DNA of 6,429 bases from Thermoplasmata archaeon (GCA_013331315.1 DUGQ01000152.1:1-6429); one strand, 5' to 3'. Numbered from the stretch's first letter, positions 1 to 5,825 are shown. The notes: generated from the letters alone by a model not told the origin. Translations and numbers: made by a program.

Positions 1-2
1 GG

Positions 3-1073
3 ATGAGGATGGATGACACGGTTCCGATGGTGGAGGGGGCCCGCATCAAGGTGATCGGCGTCGGCGGGGCCGGAGGCAACGCGGTCAACACCATGATCGC
101 GGCCGGCTTGCCGGGGGTCGACTTCCTGTCGGCCAACACCGACGCCCAGGCGCTCCGCACCAACCTGGCGCCCCTGAAGGTGCAGCTGGGCAAGGAGCTC
201 ACCCGCGGCCTCGGCGCCGGCGCCAACCCCGAGATGGGCTGCCAGGCCGCCACCGAGTCCCGCGACGAGATCGCCGCGCTCCTCCACGGCGCCGACATGG
301 TCTTCGTCACCGCCGGCATGGGCGGCGGGACCGGGACGGGTTCCGCGCACTTCGCCGCGCGTCTGTCGAAGGAGATGAAGGCGTTGACGATAGGTGTCGT
401 CACGCTGCCTTTCAAGGCCGAGGGCGAGGTCAGGATGGAGAACGCCCTGGACGGCCTGGAGAAGCTCAGGCGCCTGTGCGACACGACCATTGTCATCCCG
501 AACGACAAGCTGCTGGAGCTCGTCCCCAAGCTCCCTGTCGACGCCGCGTTCAAGGTGGCCGACGAGGTGCTCATGCAGACGATCCGCGGCCTCACGGAGA
601 TAATCACGAAGCCCGGCCTGGTCAACCTGGACTACAGCGACATCATGACCGTCATGAACGAGGGCGGTGTCGCGTTCGTCGGCATCGGCGAGTCCGAGGA
701 GCCGGACCCTGAGGATAGGGTGTCCGAGGCGATAGACGAGGCCCTCAGCTCCCCGCTGCTGGGTGAGATAGACCTCAAGCAGGCGAAGGGCGCCCTGATA
801 AGGGTGGTCGGCGGACCGGACATGACCGTCTCTGAGGCCCAGAAGGCCGCCGAGGTCGTGGGCGACAGGATAAACAAGCACGCCCGGATAATCTGGGGTT
901 GCAGCGTCGACCCGCAGAGCGAGGGGCAGGTGCGGATACTGCTGATCGTGACCGGTGCGAGGTCCACCCTGCTCATGGGCAAGGGCAACAACCACAGCTC
1001 GGTCGCGGCGGCTGGCAACAGCGCGCCCCGCTCGTACACGCCAGATGACGACGGGATCGACTTCGTCCGCTGA
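3..1073 (+). CDS. ftsZ: Cell division GTPase FtsZ (tubulin superfamily)
   Basis: FtsZ polymerises with GTP into the cytokinetic ring at midcell. Seen in the 356-residue product: the N-terminal nucleotide-binding start IKVIGVGGAGGNAV (15-28), NTDAQAL (45-51), LTRGLGAGA (66-74), the tubulin signature GGGTGTGS (107-114), VIPNDKLL (164-171), and the T7 synergy loop NLDYSD (208-213), whose N208, D210 and D213 match the residues that complete the GTPase site of the neighbouring subunit. The tail is short and ends in an acidic-hydrophobic peptide DDDGIDFVR, a plausible docking site for a membrane anchor such as SepF (inference). Odd: the near-invariant proline after the signature (usually AAP or SAP) is replaced, giving SAHF at 114-117. 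Only about 14 residues precede the fold, and the ATG lies at base 3, so the true start may be upstream of the window; an ATG at base 9 is a second option. I cannot assign it to FtsZ1 or FtsZ2. The family call is near certain. Confidence 0.97.
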   Translation: MRMDDTVPMVEGARIKVIGVGGAGGNAVNTMIAAGLPGVDFLSANTDAQALRTNLAPLKVQLGKELTRGLGAGANPEMGCQAATESRDEIAALLHGADMVFVTAGMGGGTGTGSAHFAARLSKEMKALTIGVVTLPFKAEGEVRMENALDGLEKLRRLCDTTIVIPNDKLLELVPKLPVDAAFKVADEVLMQTIRGLTEIITKPGLVNLDYSDIMTVMNEGGVAFVGIGESEEPDPEDRVSEAIDEALSSPLLGEIDLKQAKGALIRVVGGPDMTVSEAQKAAEVVGDRINKHARIIWGCSVDPQSEGQVRILLIVTGARSTLLMGKGNNHSSVAAAGNSAPRSYTPDDDGIDFVR

Positions 1074-1115
1074 CCGCGGACTCGGCCTAAGCCATCAAAC
1101 CTCTTTCACGTTCCA

Positions 1116-1141
1116 GGCGGACACGTGTTTCTGTGTCCGCC
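1116..1141. terminator. Perfect 9-bp hairpin between convergent genes, possible bidirectional terminator
   Basis: The arms GGCGGACAC (1116-1124) and GTGTCCGCC (1133-1141) pair perfectly around an 8-base loop. The hairpin lies 42 bp after the ftsZ stop and 4 bp after the stop of the facing zinc-protein gene, so it is placed to shape the 3' ends of both transcripts. No strong T-tract follows on either strand; the plus strand continues pyrimidine-rich (CCTTCTC). Archaeal termination usually depends on T-tracts, so a role in transcript stability or blocking read-through is as likely as true termination. Confidence 0.4.
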
Positions 1142-1145
1142 CTTC

Positions 1146-2165
1146 TCAGCTTCTGACCCTTCTCTCGAGCTTCCCCTCCAGCACGGGCTCGTCCGCGAAC
1201 CGGGCGCCGCACTCAGGGCAGAACTGGTCGTCCAGGGCCACCATCGCCCCACACTCTGAGCACTCCACGCCCGCCACTCGGTCGGAGAATATCACCCCGC
1301 ACTCGCATGTGACGGCGTCCTTCGAGACCCTCCTCCCACAGGCCGGGCACTCGCTGATCTCCTCCACGAAGGACTGCCCGCATATGGAGCACTCGAACGC
1401 GGTCTCAGGAATCTCGGCCCCGCACTCCGGGCAGATCATGTTCCCCTCGCCTACGAGCAGCACCCCGCACTCGCAGGTTCCCTCGTCATCGGAGACAATC
1501 CTCCCACATTCGGGGCACTGGAAGAGGTCCCCCGAGAAGTCGGGGGAGAACACCACGCCGCATCGACTGCAGAAGTCGTCCTCATCGGACAGTCTCGAGC
1601 CGCACTCGGGACACTGCAGCTCGCGCTCATACATCGTGCAGTCGCAGGCCTCTCCGTCCAGGAGTCGCCGTCCGCACGAGTCGCAGAACACGGCGGTGTC
1701 TGGGGCCTTGCCCACCTCGTCTCGCATGGTGAGATAGGTCCTCTCCGTCACCTCTCCGAGCAGGAACTTCTCCTCCAGGAGGAACAGCTTGTCCTTCTTG
1801 GCCAGCCTCACGGGCTTCACGGTCGGCATCTCGGAGTCGACCACGTGGGGCTTCTGTCTCTCCGCGACGAGTTCCTTGCCGCATGCGGGGCACGCCCCCG
1901 TCCGCACCGCGCAGGAGTTGTGGAACTGGTTCTCGCAGGCGCACAACACGCTCGGGAGATCCTGCTTGATGACGCCCATACAGATGCCGCACTTGGACTC
2001 GCCCTTGAGCCTGATCGCCTTCACCAGAGGGCGTGTCCGCACCTGCATCCTCCGCGCGGCCGCCCTGCGGAGCGTGCCCTTGGGAACGGCCACCAAGCGC
2101 GGCCTGTTGGCCACCTCGTGTCGTTCCCTCCTGAGCTTGCCAAGCAGGTTCCTACCGGTCCTCAC
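1146..2165 (-). CDS. Multi-zinc protein: RING/PHD-like module, helical-hairpin linker and six zinc ribbons
   Basis: 339 residues, no named function recognised. The first 55 residues are strongly basic (about 19 Lys/Arg against 3 acidic). An eight-ligand module follows: C59, C62, C75, C77, H82, C85, C92, C95, in C4HC3 order as in PHD and RING-variant fingers, with the typical QFHNSC and CPACG signatures. Residues 122-152 look like a SHOCT-type helical hairpin (LLEEKFLLGEVTERTY). The rest is six zinc ribbons alternating between a CxxC...CxC type and a CxxC...CxxC type, arranged as three repeats starting at C161, C217 and C273. No signal peptide or membrane helix is seen. Start: GTG at 2163-2165, preceded by the purine-rich run GGGGGGAGAAGG (2169-2180); the next good start would be Met40, which would drop the basic tail. 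Likely a cytosolic protein- or nucleic-acid-binding scaffold; a ubiquitin-like ligase role is possible but nothing else in the window supports it. Confidence 0.85.
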   Translation of the reverse strand: MRTGRNLLGKLRRERHEVANRPRLVAVPKGTLRRAAARRMQVRTRPLVKAIRLKGESKCGICMGVIKQDLPSVLCACENQFHNSCAVRTGACPACGKELVAERQKPHVVDSEMPTVKPVRLAKKDKLFLLEEKFLLGEVTERTYLTMRDEVGKAPDTAVFCDSCGRRLLDGEACDCTMYERELQCPECGSRLSDEDDFCSRCGVVFSPDFSGDLFQCPECGRIVSDDEGTCECGVLLVGEGNMICPECGAEIPETAFECSICGQSFVEEISECPACGRRVSKDAVTCECGVIFSDRVAGVECSECGAMVALDDQFCPECGARFADEPVLEGKLERRVRS

Positions 2166-2168
2166 TCG

Positions 2169-2180
2169 CCTTCTCCCCCC
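2169..2180 (-). promoter_or_regulatory. Purine-rich Shine-Dalgarno-like run before the zinc-protein GTG
   Basis: On the minus strand GGGGGGAGAAGG ends 3 bases before the GTG at 2165, with the central GGAGA about 7 bases from it. It supports the GTG as start and implies a transcript with a leader, unlike the divergent Fe-S gene. Confidence 0.45.
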
Positions 2181-2211
2181 GTTCCGAGGACATCGGAGAT
2201 TGCGTCCAACT

Positions 2212-2220
2212 CATATAAAT
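2212..2220. promoter_or_regulatory. Single TATA element apparently shared by two divergent genes
   Basis: CATATAAAT (plus) reads ATTTATATG on the minus strand, so it resembles an archaeal TATA box in both directions. It is the only clearly AT-rich patch in the 79-bp gap. Counting about 27 bp from its centre (2216) puts a plus-strand transcription start near 2243, 2 bases before the Fe-S gene ATG (leaderless), and a minus-strand start near 2189, leaving a leader of about 24 nt with the purine run before the zinc-protein GTG. Positions of transcription starts are inferred from the usual archaeal spacing. Confidence 0.6.
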
Positions 2221-2244
2221 CCCAAGGAATCGTTACACGTGGCC

Positions 2245-2778
2245 ATGTCTCTGAAGGACGCGGTGAGGACGGTCGCAGAGCTCATGGAGCTGTCCGCTCG
2301 AACGGCCCCGAAGGCGGCCGGGCAGGACTACATCGAGACCAAGCTCCTGGACGAGTCCGAGAGGATCGCCCTGGGCACGGACATGGTCCAGGTCTCGAAG
2401 GAGCGCTCCATATCCGGCTTCGAGCGCGACGGCCAGAACGTGCTCGACTCCGACGCCGTGTTGTTGATAGGCCTGCTGCCTCACAAGGGGCTGGGGCTCA
2501 ACTGCGGCGCGTGCGGGTTCCCAACTTGCGAGGAGTTCAACAAGGCGTCGCACACCGGAGATTTCCTGGGCCCCAACTGTGCGGTCCGCATGCTGGACCT
2601 GGGGATCGCCCTCGGGTCGGCGGCCAAGACGGCCATGGAGCACAACGTCGACAACCGGATCATGTACAGGATAGGCGTGTCGGCGAGACGCCTGGGGATG
2701 ATGAAGTCCGCCATGGTCCACGGCATACCCTTGTCCGCGACGGGGAAGAACATCTTCTTCGACAGGGCCAAGAAGTGA
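2245..2778 (+). CDS. [4Fe-4S] ferredoxin-domain protein, DUF2148 (COG4739) family
   Basis: 177 residues. C87-x2-C90-x4-C95-x16-C112 is exactly the spacing of the four-cysteine Fe-S domain also found in the large corrinoid subunit of CO dehydrogenase/acetyl-CoA synthase, with the typical context NCGACGFPTC. After the last cysteine, AVRMLDLGIALGSAAKTA (113-130) and the basic, glycine-containing C-terminus match the DUF2148 family, whose function is unknown; homologues occur mainly in anaerobic archaea and bacteria. The N-terminal half (1-80) is a mixed alpha/beta region without motifs I recognise. No membrane segment, so a soluble redox or Fe-S sensing role is the reasonable guess. Start: ATG 2245 has no Shine-Dalgarno and sits where a leaderless transcript from the TATA at 2212-2220 would begin; a GTG two codons upstream (2239) is an alternative. 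It is divergent from the zinc protein and ends 7 bp from the facing phosphoesterase gene. Confidence 0.88.
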   Translation: MSLKDAVRTVAELMELSARTAPKAAGQDYIETKLLDESERIALGTDMVQVSKERSISGFERDGQNVLDSDAVLLIGLLPHKGLGLNCGACGFPTCEEFNKASHTGDFLGPNCAVRMLDLGIALGSAAKTAMEHNVDNRIMYRIGVSARRLGMMKSAMVHGIPLSATGKNIFFDRAKK

Positions 2779-2785
2779 GTCGCTG

Positions 2786-3556
2786 TCATCTTCGTGCTCG
2801 CGGTTTCCTCTGGACCTTCGGCGGCGTCCCGAGGTTCGTCCCGTCCATCAGGTAAGCCCTGGCCGCGCCGACGTCCGCCAGGCCGTTCCTCAGGATCGGC
2901 CCCAGAAGCCCGCTGTCCGCGTTCAGCGGGCTGCCCGTGATGAGCGGGTTGAAGGCGGGAACGATGACGAGCTCTTCCGGGTGGTTCGAATACCTCTCGA
3001 GCACCTTCTCTGGCGCCATCGGGACCCGGTACCAGCACTTCTCGTTCGACCTCCCACCCATCGAGTCCTCGAGGAGGACGGACGGGTGGACGTGACCCAT
3101 GACGAGCGCCTGGGTCGACATCGTCTTCTCTGACGGCCAGACATGGCCGTGCATCACGCCCGTACGCTCTATGACCGTCCCCTGGACCGAGGCGATCACG
3201 CACCCGTCAGGGACGACGGCCTTGAGACCCCCGTCGTGGTTCCCCGGGGTGATGACGATCGCCTGGAAGAGCTCCATGAGCCTCCTCATCACCTGACCGA
3301 CCTCACGGTCTTCCCGCCTGCTCGCGTGCGTGATCCTGTGCTTGACATCGCCAAGTATGAGCAGCCTGTCCGCGTGTGACGCGAGCGATTCCATGCTGTC
3401 TAGCATCGCGGGCATCCTGCTGGGGACCGTGAAGCCCGAGGCCCTTAGGGCCGCCTCTATACCGAGGTGTATGTCGGCTATGCACGCCCACCTGCGCTGG
3501 CCAGAAATCACCAGCGCGGGCATGTCGGGCAGGGGATCCAGGTTCACGCTCGGCAT
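2786..3556 (-). CDS. Calcineurin-like metallophosphoesterase, COG1407 (ICC-like) type
   Basis: 256 residues with the full set of dinuclear-metal motifs of the calcineurin-like fold: DIH (D28, H30), GDVKH (D70, H73), GNHD (N106, H107), HGH (136-138) and GHVHP (H155, H157). The GDVKH form and a conserved tail with FNPLITG and GLLGPIL point to the COG1407 group, found across archaea with no settled substrate. Products could be nucleotides, nucleic acids or other phosphodiesters; sequence alone does not tell. Start: ATG 3556 has GAGGTG (3565-3570) at 8 bases, so it is well supported, and the residues before the DIH motif match the normal length of the family. It is the last gene of the nnr operon. 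The very basic C-terminus (QRKPRARR) is a small local oddity. It shares only fold motifs with the phosphoesterase next to it and is not a recent duplicate. Confidence 0.9.
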   Translation of the reverse strand: MPSVNLDPLPDMPALVISGQRRWACIADIHLGIEAALRASGFTVPSRMPAMLDSMESLASHADRLLILGDVKHRITHASRREDREVGQVMRRLMELFQAIVITPGNHDGGLKAVVPDGCVIASVQGTVIERTGVMHGHVWPSEKTMSTQALVMGHVHPSVLLEDSMGGRSNEKCWYRVPMAPEKVLERYSNHPEELVIVPAFNPLITGSPLNADSGLLGPILRNGLADVGAARAYLMDGTNLGTPPKVQRKPRARR

Positions 3557-3564
3557 ACCGTCTA

Positions 3565-3570
3565 CACCTC
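3565..3570 (-). promoter_or_regulatory. Shine-Dalgarno of the COG1407-type phosphoesterase gene
   Basis: GAGGTG on the minus strand, 8 bases before the ATG at 3556, complements the archaeal 16S rRNA 3' end well and fixes the start. Confidence 0.7.
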
Positions 3571-3587
3571 GATAAAAACCTACCCCC

Positions 3588-4265
3588 CTACCTGCCGACC
3601 GAGAGCCGCTTCGCCAGCATCATGGGCAGACCCGCCTTCAGGATCGCCTCGGACGCCTCGTGGGAGGGATACTCCGCTCTGATCACTTCGCACGCAGACT
3701 CCTCGGTATCGAGGAGCGCGAAGGAGGCTCTCGGGTCTCCGTCCCTGGGTTGTCCCACGGCTCCGGGGTTGAGGACCAGGCCGCTCGGGAATCCGCATAC
3801 GAACGGCACGTGGGTGTGCCCGAGGACGATGAACCTGGAATCGTTCCTCGCGAGGATGTCTGGGTCCACCATCTCCTCGTGGACGTACTCGTCTCTGTCA
3901 CGGTCGGAGCCGTGGAAGATCGAGACGCGTCCGTTCCCCGAGTCCAGCGCCGACGACGTCCGCAGCGACCCGAGGAGAGCCTTGGAGTCCGGGCTGAGCT
4001 TGTCACGCGTCCACAGTGCCGCCGCGGCCGCGTACGGGTTCATGCCCGACGTCTCGCCGGACAGGACCGCTGCGTCGTGGTTTCCCTGTACGACCGCGTC
4101 GAAAAAGTCCGCCGCGATCCGACAGCACTCGTCGGGGTGGGCTCCGTAGCCCACGATGTCGCCTGCACAGACGATCGAGTCAGGGGCCAGCTCCTCGAGC
4201 CTCTCGAGGACGACCTCCAGCGCGAACTTGTTGGAATGGATGTCCGAGACGACCCCGACCCTCAT
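3588..4265 (-). CDS. YfcE/MJ0936-related metallophosphoesterase (metallophos_2 type)
   Basis: 225 residues. Metal-site motifs in order: SDIHSN (D8, H10), AGDIVGYG (D36), GNHD (N62, H63), FHGS (H118) and GHTHVPF (H150, H152), followed by the characteristic NPGAVGQPRDGDPRAS (166-181). The AGDIVGYG plus NPGAVGQPRDGDPRAS combination marks the 220-250 residue archaeal/bacterial phosphodiesterase group within COG0639/COG0622; related enzymes hydrolyse model phosphodiesters with Mn or Ni, but the natural substrate of this group is not established. It is soluble, with no signal peptide. The second half (about 182-225) has no catalytic motif. Start: ATG 4265 lies directly before the first beta strand (MRVGVVSDIH), with GGAGTGA at 9 bases. 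The Shine-Dalgarno overlaps the nnr stop, suggesting translational coupling to nnr. Confidence 0.92.
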   Translation of the reverse strand: MRVGVVSDIHSNKFALEVVLERLEELAPDSIVCAGDIVGYGAHPDECCRIAADFFDAVVQGNHDAAVLSGETSGMNPYAAAAALWTRDKLSPDSKALLGSLRTSSALDSGNGRVSIFHGSDRDRDEYVHEEMVDPDILARNDSRFIVLGHTHVPFVCGFPSGLVLNPGAVGQPRDGDPRASFALLDTEESACEVIRAEYPSHEASEAILKAGLPMMLAKRLSVGR

Positions 4266-4274
4266 GCTCGCACT

Positions 4275-4281
4275 TCACTCC
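4275..4281 (-). promoter_or_regulatory. Shine-Dalgarno overlapping the nnr stop codon
   Basis: GGAGTGA on the minus strand contains the last nnr codon and its TGA stop and lies 9 bases before the ATG at 4265. Ribosomes ending nnr would sit on the next gene's binding site, favouring coupled translation. Confidence 0.6.
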
Positions 4282-5726
4282 AGGGAGTCGTACTCGTACC
4301 TTCTGAGAACGATGGGGATCTTGTCGATGACGTCGGTGGCCACCAGGCCGTAGCTCTTCTCCTCGAAGGCAAGGTCTCCCGCGAGTCCCATGGCGAACGC
4401 GCCGATCCTCGCCGCGTGGAACGGCTTCGCGCCCTGGGCGATCATTCCCGCCACGAGGCCCGTGAGGACGTCTCCCGTCCCCCCGACCGCGAGCGCGTTG
4501 TTGCCAGTCCTGTTCAGCTTGACGATGCCCCCGTCGCTGATCACGTCCACCGCGCCCTTCAGGAGTATGCTCGACCTGATCTTCACTGCGGCCTCCCTGA
4601 CCTTCTCCGCCCTCTTCTGCGGGTCGTCCGTCCCCAGGGCCTTGCCTGTCAGCTTCCTGAACTCGTTCGCATGTGGGGTGATGACCACCTGTTTGTTGCG
4701 CAGGATCTGAGGCCTTGAGCCGCACGCTCCAATCGCGTCGGCGTCGATTACCATCGGTTTGGCGCACCTCTGGATGAACTTCTGGATGCCCCTTATGGTC
4801 TCCGGGGCGGAGCCGAGGCCGGGGCCGATCGCGACCGCCTCCACGTCCCTGGACATCGACAGCAGCTCCGTCACGTGCTCATCGGATAGCACATCCCCCT
4901 CCAGCGAGCGTACGATGAGGTTCGGCGAGTACACCGCGACGGGCAGGGCGGCCGGTTCAGGGGTGGCGACGAAGACGAGGTCCACGCCAGACCTCATCGC
5001 GGCCATGCCAGTGAATGCGGGCGCGCCGGTGTACGGCCCCCCACCTATCACCAACACGCGCCCCGCGTCCCCCTTGTGGGCGTCCGGCTTCCTGACTGGC
5101 AGGAGAGAGAAATCCCCGGGGCCGCAATACACCTGCGCCTCCTCCGGTATGCCTATGTCGGCTATCACGATCTTGCCCGAGTTCTTGCGGTTCATTCCGG
5201 CCTTGGCCGCGTGGAAAGTAACGGTGGCCTTCGGCCTTACCCTGAGTTCGGACGGCCACCCCGACGGCACGTCGACGCTGATGACTGGCTTCTTGGACCT
5301 GTTCAGTGTCCTTATGAGGCTTGCGACGGGCTCCCGTGGCTTGCCCTTCAGCCCGACGCCGAGCAGGGCATCGACCACGAGGTCGAACTCCTTCATGTCG
5401 AACAGCTTCGCTTCCTTGGCGATCGTGGCCACCCGTTGGAAGTTCATCCTCGCCACGTCGGAGCCGGCCCCGTCCTCGGGGTCGAAGAGGAAGACCGAGA
5501 CGGGCATCCTCTCGGACATGTGCCTGGCGGCGACGAACCCGTCGCCTCCGTTGTTGCCCTTTCCGCACAGGACCGCGGCCCTGGCAGAGGTCGGATAGTT
5601 GTCCGTGACGTACCTGGCCACGGCTGCCCCCGCGTTCTCCATCAGCGCGATCGTCGTCACGCCAAGATGGCGCGAGTTGATGTCAAGTACCTTGACTTCC
5701 TCCGGAGAAATCGGGCTCCGTTCCAC
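4275..5726 (-). CDS. nnr: Bifunctional NAD(P)H-hydrate epimerase / ADP-dependent NAD(P)H-hydrate dehydratase (Nnr)
   Basis: Repairs hydrated, inactive NADH and NADPH: the N-terminal YjeF_N domain epimerises R-NAD(P)HX to S, and the C-terminal ribokinase-like domain dehydrates S-NAD(P)HX back to NAD(P)H using ADP. Seen in 483 residues: MENAG (29-33), GKGNNGGDG (55-63), VDALLGVG (118-125) and DVPSG (152-156, D152 the catalytic aspartate position) in the epimerase half, roughly 1-205; GRVLVIGGGPYTGAPAF (222-238), IGPGLG (300-305), PHANEF (351-356) and GGTGDVLTG (415-423, D419 the catalytic base position) in the dehydratase half, roughly 215-478. Length matches bifunctional Nnr. The loop between DVPSG and TVTF is a few residues shorter than in E. 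coli. Start: GTG 5724-5726 without Shine-Dalgarno, at the spot expected for a leaderless transcript from the TATA at 5751-5758. First gene of the operon. Confidence 0.96.
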   Translation of the reverse strand: MERSPISPEEVKVLDINSRHLGVTTIALMENAGAAVARYVTDNYPTSARAAVLCGKGNNGGDGFVAARHMSERMPVSVFLFDPEDGAGSDVARMNFQRVATIAKEAKLFDMKEFDLVVDALLGVGLKGKPREPVASLIRTLNRSKKPVISVDVPSGWPSELRVRPKATVTFHAAKAGMNRKNSGKIVIADIGIPEEAQVYCGPGDFSLLPVRKPDAHKGDAGRVLVIGGGPYTGAPAFTGMAAMRSGVDLVFVATPEPAALPVAVYSPNLIVRSLEGDVLSDEHVTELLSMSRDVEAVAIGPGLGSAPETIRGIQKFIQRCAKPMVIDADAIGACGSRPQILRNKQVVITPHANEFRKLTGKALGTDDPQKRAEKVREAAVKIRSSILLKGAVDVISDGGIVKLNRTGNNALAVGGTGDVLTGLVAGMIAQGAKPFHAARIGAFAMGLAGDLAFEEKSYGLVATDVIDKIPIVLRRYEYDSLE

Positions 5727-5750
5727 GGCGGTTCGGATGGGGACTTGGCG

Positions 5751-5758
5751 TATTAAAC
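5751..5758 (-). promoter_or_regulatory. TATA-like element of nnr
   Basis: GTTTAATA on the minus strand, centred about 28 bp before the nnr GTG. At usual archaeal spacing, transcription would start at or next to the start codon, giving a leaderless mRNA, in keeping with the lack of a Shine-Dalgarno. Confidence 0.5.
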
Positions 5759-5825
5759 CTGCCGAGTCCAGACAGTCCCGGGGATGATGGGTTCAAATAT
5801 GGTCGGACCCCCAATCTGAAAAGAA

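Larger units (their letters stand above)
2786..5726 (-). other. Predicted three-gene operon: nnr, YfcE-type phosphoesterase, COG1407-type phosphoesterase
   Basis: Three minus-strand genes follow each other with gaps of 9 bp (nnr to the first phosphoesterase, whose Shine-Dalgarno overlaps the nnr stop) and 31 bp (between the phosphoesterases). Only nnr has a convincing TATA-like element at the right distance. The downstream genes have Shine-Dalgarno sequences while nnr looks leaderless, which is the pattern expected for the first gene versus internal genes of an archaeal operon. The 31-bp gap holds a T5 run, so some partial termination there cannot be excluded. Confidence 0.7.

Noticed and set aside
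1845..2855. Plus-strand open frame (336 codons) crossing the zinc protein, the divergent promoter and the Fe-S gene
   Set aside because: It runs through three features supported independently, and its product is Arg- and Pro-rich low-complexity sequence with no motif.
2481..3203. Minus-strand open frame (240 codons) overlapping the Fe-S gene and the COG1407-type phosphoesterase
   Set aside because: Frame shadow: it overlaps the genuine phosphoesterase frame on the same strand and the Fe-S gene on the other, with no recognisable domain.
3572..3579. TATA-like TTTTTATC before the COG1407-type phosphoesterase
   Set aside because: At about 27 bp spacing, transcription would start near 3549, inside the gene after its well-supported ATG and Shine-Dalgarno. 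It is more likely just the T-run of the intergenic gap, possibly a weak terminator for the gene before.
2786..4265. The two phosphoesterases as a tandem gene duplication
   Set aside because: They share only the general metal-site motifs; the forms differ (GDVKH and GHVHP against AGDIVGYG and GHTHVPF), as do the tails, so they belong to different subgroups.
3660..4718. Long plus-strand open frame (352 codons) opposite the phosphoesterase and nnr genes
   Set aside because: It is antisense to two genes with clear catalytic motifs, its product is rich in Arg, Asp, Val and Gly without any domain, and long antisense frames are expected at this GC content.
5781..5820. tRNA-like T-loop string (GGTTCAAAT) and box C/D-like ATGATGG plus CTGA
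   Set aside because: The bases flanking the TTCAAAT loop do not form a T-stem and no acceptor or anticodon arm can be drawn. The C-like box mismatches at its last base and lies only about 36 nt from the D-like box with no D' or C' between, too short for a normal box C/D sRNA.
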